Part shown: positions 1 through 7,329 of the stretch, piece after piece
How the letters are laid out: each line of letters opens with the position of its first letter
Numbering within the stretch: the stretch's first letter is position 1
Origin: an uncultured Gemmatimonadota bacterium
GTDB taxonomy: Bacteria > Gemmatimonadota > Gemmatimonadetes > Longimicrobiales > Gaopeijiaceae
Direction: 5' to 3'
Length of the DNA stretch: 9,196 nt
NCBI GenBank assembly: GCA_937136445.1
Contig: CAKZOQ010000617.1
Coordinates: 1-9,196 of the forward strand
Position numbers and translations under genes: made by a program
The notes under the pieces: generated by a model
The model's database searches: none
The model's input: the letters and a program-made list of their open reading frames with translations, nothing else
Told to the model about the DNA's origin: nothing

Positions 1-885
<885 letters not shown>

Positions 886-889
886 CCTT

Positions 890-895
890 CCTCCT
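890..895 (-). promoter_or_regulatory. Shine-Dalgarno of the AAA+ ATPase gene
   Basis: Read on the minus strand, AGGAGG lies four bases (AAGG) before ATG 885. It is a full match to the anti-Shine-Dalgarno core and fixes the start of the ATPase. It contrasts with the divergent gene at 1030, which has no such site. Confidence 0.8.
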
Positions 896-942
896 GGGTG
901 CCTGGGACCGTTCCGGACGGGACGTCGCGGGATCCGGTGCTA

Positions 943-961
943 CCGCCCCGGGGAGGGGCGG
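943..961. repeat. Inverted repeat CCGCCCC-N5-GGGGCGG between divergent genes
   Basis: Two perfect 7-base arms (943-949 and 955-961) flank a 5-base loop. The element lies 57 bases upstream of the ATPase start and 68 bases upstream of the oxidoreductase start. It could be a hairpin in the ATPase leader RNA, or an operator. All arm pairs are G-C, and short G-C palindromes arise easily at this base composition, so significance is uncertain. Confidence 0.4.
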
Positions 962-1015
962 TTCCGAAGCCTTCTCCGGTGTTCGCGTCAAGTGGTGCGA
1001 GCGAGGCGCGGTCTT

Positions 1016-1023
1016 GCTAGCAT
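1016..1023 (+). promoter_or_regulatory. Extended -10 promoter element for a leaderless transcript
   Basis: TGCTAGCAT at 1015-1023 reads as TGn followed by TAGCAT (1018-1023), an extended -10 box of TANNNT form. Only six bases separate it from ATG 1030, so initiation at the usual distance would start the mRNA at or next to the start codon. No Shine-Dalgarno precedes this ATG, as expected for a leaderless gene. At 17-bp spacing the -35 position (GTGCGA, 995-1000) is a poor match to TTGACA. Confidence 0.5.
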
Positions 1024-1024
1024 C

Positions 1025-1042
1025 CGTGCATGAGCATGCACG
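1025..1042. promoter_or_regulatory. 18-bp perfect inverted repeat over the start codon, possible operator
   Basis: CGTGCAT (1025-1031) and ATGCACG (1036-1042) are perfect inverted arms around GAGC. The repeat begins one base after the -10 box and covers ATG 1030 and the second in-frame ATG at 1036. If the mRNA starts at 1030, the left arm is mostly untranscribed and the element would act as DNA, typically as a dimeric repressor site. If initiation is a few bases further upstream, it could instead form a hairpin hiding the AUG. The regulator is not in the window. Confidence 0.4.
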
Positions 1043-3066
1043 ACACGATCCGGTTTCTCGTCGGCCTCTGGCTGGTCGGCGCCCTCTGCGTCTTCACCTG
1101 GCTGGTGTTGGACAAGGTGTCCTTCATCGCCCGGGGCGGCTTCGAAGATCGCTTCGATCAGCCCTGGCGTCGCTTCGGGATCTTCCTGAGCGAGGTCCTG
1201 GGCCAGTCCAAGGTGCGGGAGCGCCTGACGGCGGGGTGGGCCCACGCCCTGGTGTTCTGGGGATTCCTTGTCTTCGCGGTCTCCACCGTGAACCTCCTCT
1301 GGATGCTGGCCGTGGGTGGGGAGGGCTTTCTGCACTCCGGTCCCCTCATGGCCATCCCGCCGGTGGTGGACGTCTTCGCCTTCGCCATCCTCCTGGGGAT
1401 CGCGGTTCTGGCCTTCCGTCGCTACGTCACCCGGCCCTCGTATCTGACCTACAACAGCAACGAGTCGGCGGTGGTCCTGGCCACCATCGGAGTCATCGCC
1501 CTCACCCACCTGGGGGAGCGATACCTGGGCGGGATGACCGGGACCTACATGGGGTACGGCCACCTGGTCGTCGCCTTCGGATTCCTGGCCTACGTCCCCA
1601 CCTCCAAGCACTTCCACATCCTGGGCGCTCCCTTCAACGCCGTCCTGCAGCAGCTCGAAGACCATCAGAAGATGGACTTCATGGATCTGGAGGCCGAGCT
1701 GGACTTCGAAGGGGGCGATACCTACGGCTGGAACAAGGTCCGGGATCTGGACTGGACCGACCGCCTCAACCTCCTCACCTGCATCGAGTGCGGTCGCTGC
1801 CAGGAGGCCTGTCCCGCCTACGCCACGGGCAAGCTCCTGAACCCCAGGGACTTCATCGTGGACCTGAAGTACCACAGCAAGGGAATGGATCCGCCGGGGA
1901 AGCAGGCGGCCATCGCCCAGGAGGCCTTCGAAGCCTCCGGGGAGAGCCTCGAGGGTGTGCCGGTGGAGGACCAGCCGCTGGTGAACCACGTCATCGCCGA
2001 CCAGACCCTCTGGGAGTGCACCACCTGCATGGCCTGCGTCTCCGCCTGCCCGGTGGACATCGATCACATGTCCATGCTCCTGAACCTTCGGCGCCATCAG
2101 GTGCTGGACATGGGCGACATCGAGCCCGAATACCAGCGGGTCTTCCAGAACATGGAGCGCGCCGGGGACCCCTGGGGCTATGGGGAGCACCGGAAGACGG
2201 AGACGGTGGAGGCGCTGGGCGACAAGGCCCGCATCGTCGAGTCCGGGGAGGACTTCGAGGTCCTCTTCTGGGTGGGGTGCTGGGGGCTCTACGACGACCG
2301 ATCCGTCGAGACGACCCGCGCGACCCTCAAGGTCCTCGACCACTTCGGGGTCGACTACCGGATCCTCGGCGACACGGAGGTCTGCTGCGGGGAGAACTAC
2401 CGGCGGATGGGGAACGAGCTCCAGTTCCAGATGAATGCCCAGATGAACATCGAGCTCTTCAACATGGTCTCCTTCGAGCGTCTGGTGGTGACCAACCCCC
2501 ACTGCCACCAGGTCTTCGGGAAGGACTACGAGGACTTCGTCCCGGAGGACTGGGACGGGATGCCGTTCCAGGTGGTGAGCGTGGAGGAGGAGGTGAACCG
2601 TCTCGTGCGCCACCACGGACTCCCCGGTGCCCCGAACCAGGGGAAGGTGGCCTACCACGACTCCTGTTTCTACGGCCGCTACAACGGGATCTACGAGGAG
2701 CAGCGCGCCCTGGTGCAGATGGGCGGCGGCGACCTGGTGGAGCTCGACCGGAACCGGGAGGAGTCGTTCTGCTGCGGCGCCGGGGGCGGGAACTTCTGGC
2801 GGGAGGAGGCGGAGCCGCGCGTGTCGTGGAACCGGGCTGCCGAGATCATGGAGTCCGGGGCGCCGACCCTCGCCGTCTCCTGCCCCTTCTGCATGGCCAT
2901 GCTGGAGGACGGTCTCAAGGCCCAGGAGGGCTTCGAGGAGCACCCGGTGAAGGTGCGCCACGTGGTGGAGCTGGTGGCCGACGCAATTCCCGACGAGGAG
3001 CCGGAGATGGCCGCGGGATCGGTCGGAGCGGAGACGGCGGCCGGAGGCCACGAGGCGCAGGAGTAG
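1030..3066 (+). CDS. Membrane Fe-S oxidoreductase, EtfD/FadF-like (HdrBD-related), probable ETF:menaquinone reductase
   Basis: This 678-residue protein has three parts. The N-terminal membrane domain has about five hydrophobic segments (about 8-27, 73-94, 107-129, 146-160, 176-191), with His72, His178 and a SKHFHILGAP motif (192-201), as in nitrate-reductase-gamma-like cytochrome b domains. Next come two 4Fe-4S motifs, Cys251/254/257/261 and Cys330/333/336/340. Last are two heterodisulfide-reductase-type CCG domains: Cys417, CCG 452-454, Cys492, and Cys546, CCG 581-583, Cys618/Cys621. This architecture matches the EtfD/FadF group, which passes electrons from electron-transfer flavoprotein (fatty-acid beta-oxidation) to menaquinone. 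No etfAB or fad genes are adjacent, so the electron donor is inferred. The first CCG domain has Asn489 where the first Cys of a CxxC is expected. The acidic, Ala/Gly-rich tail after about residue 652 looks disordered. ATG 1030 is preferred because of the -10 box six bases upstream; ATG 1036 is possible. Confidence 0.85.
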   Translation: MSMHDTIRFLVGLWLVGALCVFTWLVLDKVSFIARGGFEDRFDQPWRRFGIFLSEVLGQSKVRERLTAGWAHALVFWGFLVFAVSTVNLLWMLAVGGEGFLHSGPLMAIPPVVDVFAFAILLGIAVLAFRRYVTRPSYLTYNSNESAVVLATIGVIALTHLGERYLGGMTGTYMGYGHLVVAFGFLAYVPTSKHFHILGAPFNAVLQQLEDHQKMDFMDLEAELDFEGGDTYGWNKVRDLDWTDRLNLLTCIECGRCQEACPAYATGKLLNPRDFIVDLKYHSKGMDPPGKQAAIAQEAFEASGESLEGVPVEDQPLVNHVIADQTLWECTTCMACVSACPVDIDHMSMLLNLRRHQVLDMGDIEPEYQRVFQNMERAGDPWGYGEHRKTETVEALGDKARIVESGEDFEVLFWVGCWGLYDDRSVETTRATLKVLDHFGVDYRILGDTEVCCGENYRRMGNELQFQMNAQMNIELFNMVSFERLVVTNPHCHQVFGKDYEDFVPEDWDGMPFQVVSVEEEVNRLVRHHGLPGAPNQGKVAYHDSCFYGRYNGIYEEQRALVQMGGGDLVELDRNREESFCCGAGGGNFWREEAEPRVSWNRAAEIMESGAPTLAVSCPFCMAMLEDGLKAQEGFEEHPVKVRHVVELVADAIPDEEPEMAAGSVGAETAAGGHEAQE

Positions 3067-3081
3067 TTCTCCCGCGCGGGC
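3067..3081. other. 15-bp gap between convergent genes with a CCCGCGCGGG palindrome
   Basis: Only 15 bases separate the TAG of the oxidoreductase from the TGA of the lipoprotein on the other strand. They include a perfect 10-base palindrome at 3071-3080. A hairpin here would have only three stem pairs around GCGC and no T-tract, so it is not a convincing intrinsic terminator. Confidence 0.3.
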
Positions 3082-3636
3082 TCAGCCCTCGGGCCCTCCG
3101 TCCAACTCCCGCACCTCGCCCCCTGGCATCTCGACCCGTCCTCCGAGCTGGAGCACCAGCGGGAGGGCGTCCACGTAGTCGGCGGCCCGGGCCACGCGGT
3201 CGCCCTCCACCTCCAGGATGGTGACTCCGTTGAGGACGACTTCCCGGCCGGTCACCGAATCGGTGAGTCCCGCCACCGGGGCGCTCTGGATCGCCGCCAC
3301 CACCCATTCCACGGTGACGCCGGTGGGGGAGGGATGCACCGCCACGGCGTCCACCGTCACCCCCTCGCCCCAGCGGTGGAGCTCCAGCTTGTAGTCCACG
3401 ATCTCCTCGATGCCCTGCCAGGTGGTGGCGCTGGAGAAGTCGTCGTAGATGGCGTCGGGCCAGAAGGACTCGGCCAGCACCTCGGGGTCGCCCGACTCCC
3501 AGGCCCTCATCATGGACCGGGCCAGGAGCTCGTGCCGGGCCAGGGTCCGGTCGCCTACGGCGTCGGCGCATCCGGTCAGGAGGAGGGCCAGGGCGAGACC
3601 GGCGGCGGGGGCGGCGCGCAGGGACAGTCGGTTCAT
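3082..3636 (-). CDS. SnoaL-like (NTF2-fold) lipoprotein
   Basis: This 184-residue protein begins with a lipoprotein signal: positive Arg4 and Arg7, a hydrophobic run at 11-20, and the lipobox LTGC ending at Cys23. The mature protein should therefore be lipid-anchored on the outside of the cytoplasmic membrane or in the periplasm. The rest looks like one SnoaL/NTF2-fold domain: an N-terminal helix with RAWESGDPEVLAESFWPDA (44-62), the segment YDDFSSATTWQGIEEI (64-79), and strands ending in NGVTILEVEGDRVARAADY (136-154). Such domains bind small hydrophobic ligands or act as cyclases and isomerases, or serve only as binding modules. I cannot name a substrate. It converges on the oxidoreductase and diverges from the DUF1800 gene, so it appears to be a single-gene unit. 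There is no Shine-Dalgarno before ATG 3636; a TANNNT box six bases upstream suggests a leaderless mRNA. Confidence 0.8.
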   Translation of the reverse strand: MNRLSLRAAPAAGLALALLLTGCADAVGDRTLARHELLARSMMRAWESGDPEVLAESFWPDAIYDDFSSATTWQGIEEIVDYKLELHRWGEGVTVDAVAVHPSPTGVTVEWVVAAIQSAPVAGLTDSVTGREVVLNGVTILEVEGDRVARAADYVDALPLVLQLGGRVEMPGGEVRELDGGPEG

Positions 3637-3642
3637 GATGGG

Positions 3643-3648
3643 ACAGTA
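3643..3648 (-). promoter_or_regulatory. -10 box (TACTGT) for a leaderless lipoprotein transcript
   Basis: On the minus strand TACTGT is followed by CCCATC and then ATG 3636. The six-base spacing equals that at the oxidoreductase gene, and here too no Shine-Dalgarno is present. No good -35 hexamer was found 16-18 bp upstream. Confidence 0.5.
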
Positions 3649-3770
3649 CGGCCCCCATCCCCGGTTCGCGATGGCGGAGCCGGTTCGAGGGCCAGCCCTC
3701 CACCGACTCCTTCAGCCAGCTCCATCGGTGCCGGGAGGGCTGGGAGGAGCGAGGGGGGATGCGCCACCTT

Positions 3771-3793
3771 TAACGTGCGGGTCTGGCCCCGCA
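3771..3793 (+). promoter_or_regulatory. Candidate -10 box and adjoining inverted repeat before the DUF1800 operon
   Basis: TAACGT (3771-3776) is the most A+T-rich spot in the 193-base divergent region 3637-3829 and could serve as a -10 box, giving a leader of about 45-50 bases. Directly over the expected start point lies the inverted repeat TGCGGG (3776-3781) - TCTGGC - CCCGCA (3788-3793), which may be an operator or a leader hairpin. No clear -35 was found. The remainder of the region shows nothing else I can identify. Confidence 0.3.
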
Positions 3794-3819
3794 TCCCATG
3801 GTCGACGGCATTTCCCGAT

Positions 3820-3824
3820 GGAGG
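3820..3824 (+). promoter_or_regulatory. Shine-Dalgarno deciding the GTG start of the DUF1800 gene
   Basis: GGAGG lies five bases before GTG 3830. An in-frame ATG at 3818 overlaps this site and has no Shine-Dalgarno of its own, so GTG 3830 is the better start. Confidence 0.65.
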
Positions 3825-3829
3825 CTCCG

Positions 3830-5275
3830 GTGAATCCACAGACGCGAGCGGTGCGCGCCCTCAATCGGTTCGGGCTCGGTGCCCGGGCGGGCGAGGCGTC
3901 CACGCTCGGGGACCCCAAGGGGTGGCTGCTGGATCAGCTCGAGGACCCACCGCCCTCCGTGGTGGGCGACGTCCCCGACGAGGACGAGGTATGGGTCCGG
4001 ATCGGCGCATTCCGGGAGCGCCAGCGAGCCCGGGACCGGGAGGGCGCGCAGGAGGCGGGCCGTCGCATGCGGGAGCTGTACCGGAGGGAGGCCCGGTTGC
4101 TCCTCGACACCCGGGTGACGACGGAGCGTCCCTTCGTCGAGCGCCTGGTGGCGTTCTGGTCCAACCACCTCTGCATCTCCGTCGGAGCGACGGCCGTGGT
4201 GGCGCCCCTCGCGGGTCTCTACGAACGGCAGGCGGTGCGCCCCCACGTGCTCGGGCGGTTCGAGGAGATGGTGCTGGCCTCCGTACGGCATCCGGCCATG
4301 CTGGTCTACCTGGACAACTTCCGGTCCATCGGGCCCGATTCCGCGGCGGCCCGCCTGGTCCGCCAGAACCGGAACCGGGAGCTGGGGCTGAATGAGAACT
4401 ACGCCAGGGAGCTGCTGGAGCTGCACACCCTCGGTCTCGACGGAGGCTACGGTCAGGGCGACGTGGAGGAGTTGGCCCGACTCCTGACGGGGTGGACCGT
4501 GCCCTCCCTCCTTCCCTGGCGACGGGCGCAACTCGAGCGGATGGGGCGGGACGGCTCCGGGGCCAGAGGACCCGGTTCCCAGCGAGGTCCCGGCAGAGGA
4601 GACGGCGACGAGTCGGAGCCGGGTTTCGCCTTCCTGTCCGTCCTCCACGACCCCGGCGAGAAGGCGGTCCTGGCGGGGCGGTACGGCGAGGGGCAGGCGG
4701 AAGGTGAGCGGGCCATCCGGGACCTCTGTCGCCACCCGGCCACCGCGGACTTCGTCGCCGGGAAGCTTGCGCGGCACTTCCTCTCGGAGGAGCCCGCGGC
4801 CCGGGACGTGGAGGCCCTGGCGTCGGTCTTCCGGGCGACCGGGGGAGACCTGTCGGCCGTCGCGGCCCGACTGGTGGAGCTGGAGACCGCCTGGGATCCT
4901 GACACCCGCCTCTTCCGGACCCCCCAGGACTGGCTGGTCGCCGTCCTCCGGGCCGTGCACCATGACGAGGCCCCCGACCGTGCCACGGGCGTCCTCCGCC
5001 AGCTTCGCCACACCGTCTGGGCACCCGACGCGCCTCGGGGCTACCCCGACGGCGCCCGGAGCTGGGCGGACCCCGACAGCCTCATGAACCGTGCGGAGCT
5101 GGCCCGATCGCTGGCCGGACAGGCCCCGAGGGACGACCTGCGACCGGAGCGGCTCCTGAGCGTGCTGGAGCTTTCGGGGGACGATCCCCTTCCGGCGCTG
5201 GTGCACGACGAGACCATCGGTGCACGGGAACGCCTGGCTCTGGTGCTGGGCGGCCCTGCCTTCCAGTGGAGATGA
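3830..5275 (+). CDS. DUF1800 family protein
   Basis: This 481-residue protein belongs to the DUF1800 family (COG5267). Family landmarks are the N-terminal RALNRFGLGARAGE (9-22), FWSNHLCIS (109-117), PAMLVYLDN (155-163), the highly conserved NENYARELLELHTLGLDGGY (188-207) with VEELARLLTGWT (212-223), and HDPGEKAVLAG (273-283). Between residues about 236 and 265 lies a Gly/Arg/Asp-rich low-complexity insert. The length is usual for the family. The biochemical function is not established. No signal peptide is visible from GTG 3830, and none appears upstream in the same frame, although its partner, the DUF1501 gene two bases downstream, carries a Tat signal. The near-zero gap and the frequent pairing of these families make a joint function likely. 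The start rests on GGAGG at 3820-3824; ATG 3818 would add four residues. Confidence 0.88.
   Translation: MNPQTRAVRALNRFGLGARAGEASTLGDPKGWLLDQLEDPPPSVVGDVPDEDEVWVRIGAFRERQRARDREGAQEAGRRMRELYRREARLLLDTRVTTERPFVERLVAFWSNHLCISVGATAVVAPLAGLYERQAVRPHVLGRFEEMVLASVRHPAMLVYLDNFRSIGPDSAAARLVRQNRNRELGLNENYARELLELHTLGLDGGYGQGDVEELARLLTGWTVPSLLPWRRAQLERMGRDGSGARGPGSQRGPGRGDGDESEPGFAFLSVLHDPGEKAVLAGRYGEGQAEGERAIRDLCRHPATADFVAGKLARHFLSEEPAARDVEALASVFRATGGDLSAVAARLVELETAWDPDTRLFRTPQDWLVAVLRAVHHDEAPDRATGVLRQLRHTVWAPDAPRGYPDGARSWADPDSLMNRAELARSLAGQAPRDDLRPERLLSVLELSGDDPLPALVHDETIGARERLALVLGGPAFQWR
5268..5271 (+). promoter_or_regulatory. Shine-Dalgarno inside the end of the DUF1800 gene, for DUF1501
   Basis: GGAG lies six bases before ATG 5278 and within the last codons of DUF1800. 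It favours ATG 5278 over GTG 5266 and ATG 5272; with ATG 5272 the site would abut the start codon. Confidence 0.6.
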
Positions 5276-5277
5276 CC

Positions 5278-6450
5278 ATGGACCGACGCGGCTTCGTCCG
5301 GGGGATGTGCCTCGGTGGTCTGGCGACCTTCGCCCTGCCGGCGGTGCGGTTCGCCCAGGTACCGGGGGACGGCCGGCTCGTCTTCCTCCTCCTCCGGGGC
5401 GGGGTGGACGGTCTGGCGGCCCTCGTCCCGGCCCACGATCCTGCCTATGCCCGGGCCCGGCGTGGACTGGCCCTCCCTGACGAGGCCCTCACCGATCTGG
5501 ACGGGCGCTTCGCCCTGGGTCCCGGGCTGGAGCCCTTGGCCCAGCTTTGGAACCGGGACGAGCTCCTGGCGGTCCACGCCCTGGCCATACCCTACCGGAG
5601 TCGGAGTCACTTCGACAGCCAGGCCGTCCTGGAGACGGGGCTGGACGTACCCAGCGGGGCCGCCGACGGGTGGCTGAACCGGCTTCTGGGGGTCATGGGT
5701 GGAGAGGCCCGGGGCGTCGCGGTGGCCGCGGGCATGCCCCGCTCCCTCACCGGACCGGCGTCGGTGTCCACCTGGTCCCCCACCCGTCTGGGATCGGTGG
5801 GAGGCGCCTACCTGGACCGGCTGGCCCTCCTCTACCGGAGGGACCGGGAGCTCCACGACCGGTTCGAGGCGGCCCTCCAGATGAAGGAGCTCGCCGGAGA
5901 CGAGGGAGACGCGATGGGTTCGCGAGGCACCGGTCTGGCGGCCCGCTACGCCGCGGTGATGGACGCCACGGCCCGGTTCCTGGCACAGTCCGACGGTCCC
6001 AACGTGGCGGCGGTGGAGTTCAGCGGCTGGGACACCCACGCTGCCCAGGGCGGCGCCGACGGTCCCCTGGCGCGCCGGCTCGGCGGGCTGGCCCAGGCGC
6101 TGGCCGACTTCCCGGAGCGGATGGGGGACCGATGGCGGGACACCACGGTGGTGGTCATGACCGAGTTCGGCCGGACGGTGGCCGTGAACGGGAGCGGGGG
6201 CACGGACCACGGGACGGGCGGGGCGGCCTTCGTGCTGGGCCCCCGGGTTCGGCGGAGCATGGTGGTGGCAGACTGGCCCGGGCTCGCCGACGGGGAGCTC
6301 TTCGAGGGCCGGGACGTGCGCCCCACGCTGGATACCCGGGCGCTCCTGAAGGGCGTCCTGGCCGGGACCTTCGACCTCACCGCGGGTCAGGCCGACCGTG
6401 TCTTCCCGGAGTCGGGAGGGGTCCAGGGACGCTACGACCTCATGATCTGA
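5278..6450 (+). CDS. DUF1501 family protein with Tat signal
   Basis: This 390-residue protein belongs to the DUF1501 family (COG4102), which is thought to share the alkaline-phosphatase/sulfatase-type fold. It starts with a twin-arginine signal: DRRGFVRG (2-9), a weakly hydrophobic stretch CLGGLATFALPA (11-22) and a likely cleavage site near AVRFAQ (22-27). It is therefore probably exported folded. Family motifs are RGGVDGLAALVP (40-51), SHFDSQAVLETG (110-121), GWDTH (250-254), TEFGRT (295-300) and TDHGTGGAAFVLG (309-321). The His and Asp residues in these motifs could bind metal, as in phosphatase relatives, but no substrate is known. It starts two bases after the DUF1800 stop, so the two are co-transcribed and probably translationally coupled. 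It converges with the NUDIX gene, leaving 24 bases in which I see no terminator. Confidence 0.9.
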   Translation: MDRRGFVRGMCLGGLATFALPAVRFAQVPGDGRLVFLLLRGGVDGLAALVPAHDPAYARARRGLALPDEALTDLDGRFALGPGLEPLAQLWNRDELLAVHALAIPYRSRSHFDSQAVLETGLDVPSGAADGWLNRLLGVMGGEARGVAVAAGMPRSLTGPASVSTWSPTRLGSVGGAYLDRLALLYRRDRELHDRFEAALQMKELAGDEGDAMGSRGTGLAARYAAVMDATARFLAQSDGPNVAAVEFSGWDTHAAQGGADGPLARRLGGLAQALADFPERMGDRWRDTTVVVMTEFGRTVAVNGSGGTDHGTGGAAFVLGPRVRRSMVVADWPGLADGELFEGRDVRPTLDTRALLKGVLAGTFDLTAGQADRVFPESGGVQGRYDLMI

Positions 6451-6474
6451 GGTCCTCCCGGGGCTCCAGGCGGC

Positions 6475-7329
6475 TCAAGGCTCGGCGTCCAGCTCCATCC
6501 CCACCCCGGTGGAGGTGGTGACCAGACGGGGCAGGATGGCCGGCACGTCCCGGTCGGCCAGTGCGTAGAGGGCCTCCTCCACGCTTTCGTAGCGGGCCAG
6601 TCGTTCGAGGGTCTTCACCGTGGGGAAAACCATGGGGAGGGTGCCCTCCCCGTTCCGGGCCAGGGCCGCGGCGGGTGTGAGCCACACCCCGTCCGTCATC
6701 TCCCGGGGATCGATGACGGGCTCGGCGTCCGAGGGTACGCCGGCGGCGAAGAACCGGGTGTCGTAGCGCCGGGGCTCCACCACCGGGGTGATCCAGTGGG
6801 CGACGTACTCCACCGCCTGCCCGTCCAGCCGGCAGCCCAGTCCGTCCAGCGCCTCCACGAAGCCCACCCGGTCCTCCATGAGGTCGTCCCGGACGGCGTC
6901 CACGCCCTCGTCCTCGGCGGCGGTGGGGGGCGGGCGACGATCGGCGTCCACGCCCACCAGGATCCCCGTCTCCTCGAAGGCCTCCCGAAGGGCTGCGACG
7001 TAGAAGGAGGCGGCGGGAGGGTCGTGGTCCGGGGCCTTCAGCCGTGCGGCCGCCGCCTCGGCGGTGAGGCCTTCGAGTCGCTCCAGGAGCTCAGGAGAGC
7101 CGTCCTCCCGATCCACGCGACCCCCGGGGAAGACGTAGGCTCCGGGGACGAAACCGGACCTCCGGTTCCGCCGCAGGAGCAGGACCTCCAGGCCGTCGCT
7201 CCCGTCCCGCATGAGGACGATGGTCGCCGCTGGTCTCGGCTCCACGGGATCCTCCGGAGGGTGGTCCAGCGTCTCGGCGAAGCCGGCGGGAAGCCGGTCG
7301 AAGGGGATGACGGAGTCGGGGTCGCTCAT
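6475..7329 (-). CDS. NUDIX hydrolase, NUDT19-like with interrupted Nudix box
   Basis: This 284-residue protein is a NUDIX hydrolase, a family that cleaves nucleoside diphosphates linked to another moiety. The core begins with ATIVLMRDG (35-43) and EVLLLRRNRRSGFVPGAYVFPGGRVD in two parts (48-60, 61-73). The second half of the Nudix box, REAFEETG (115-122), follows about 40 residues later, so roughly 30 residues are inserted in the box. The same feature is known in the NUDT19/RP2p group of CoA diphosphatases. A C-terminal HWITPVVEPRRYDTRFF (178-194) also fits that group. The catalytic Glu119 and Glu120 are present. The start codon overlaps the stop of the gamma-glutamyltransferase gene as ATGA, and no good Shine-Dalgarno is visible, which suggests translational coupling. 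No signal peptide is seen, so it should be cytoplasmic. The precise substrate is not determined; CoA derivatives are an inference. Confidence 0.87.
   Translation of the reverse strand: MSDPDSVIPFDRLPAGFAETLDHPPEDPVEPRPAATIVLMRDGSDGLEVLLLRRNRRSGFVPGAYVFPGGRVDREDGSPELLERLEGLTAEAAAARLKAPDHDPPAASFYVAALREAFEETGILVGVDADRRPPPTAAEDEGVDAVRDDLMEDRVGFVEALDGLGCRLDGQAVEYVAHWITPVVEPRRYDTRFFAAGVPSDAEPVIDPREMTDGVWLTPAAALARNGEGTLPMVFPTVKTLERLARYESVEEALYALADRDVPAILPRLVTTSTGVGMELDAEP

Noticed and set aside
988..3051. 687-codon open frame on the minus strand opposite the Fe-S oxidoreductase
   Set aside because: Its translation is His/Val/Leu/Glu-rich with no domain or motif, as expected for the antisense shadow of a G+C-rich gene. 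The plus-strand frame has complete Fe-S motifs.
3071..3080. CCCGCGCGGG as a bidirectional terminator
   Set aside because: Only three stem pairs around a four-base loop and no T-tract on either side.
1014..3224. 736-codon plus-strand open frame overlapping the oxidoreductase
   Set aside because: It is Arg/Gly/Pro-rich without recognisable motifs and runs through the convergent gene boundary; a frame shadow.
3770..5206. 478-codon minus-strand open frame opposite DUF1800
   Set aside because: No family motif, and the other strand carries all DUF1800 landmarks.
6451..6474. A terminator between DUF1501 and the NUDIX gene
   Set aside because: The 24 bases hold no stable stem followed by a T-tract on either strand.
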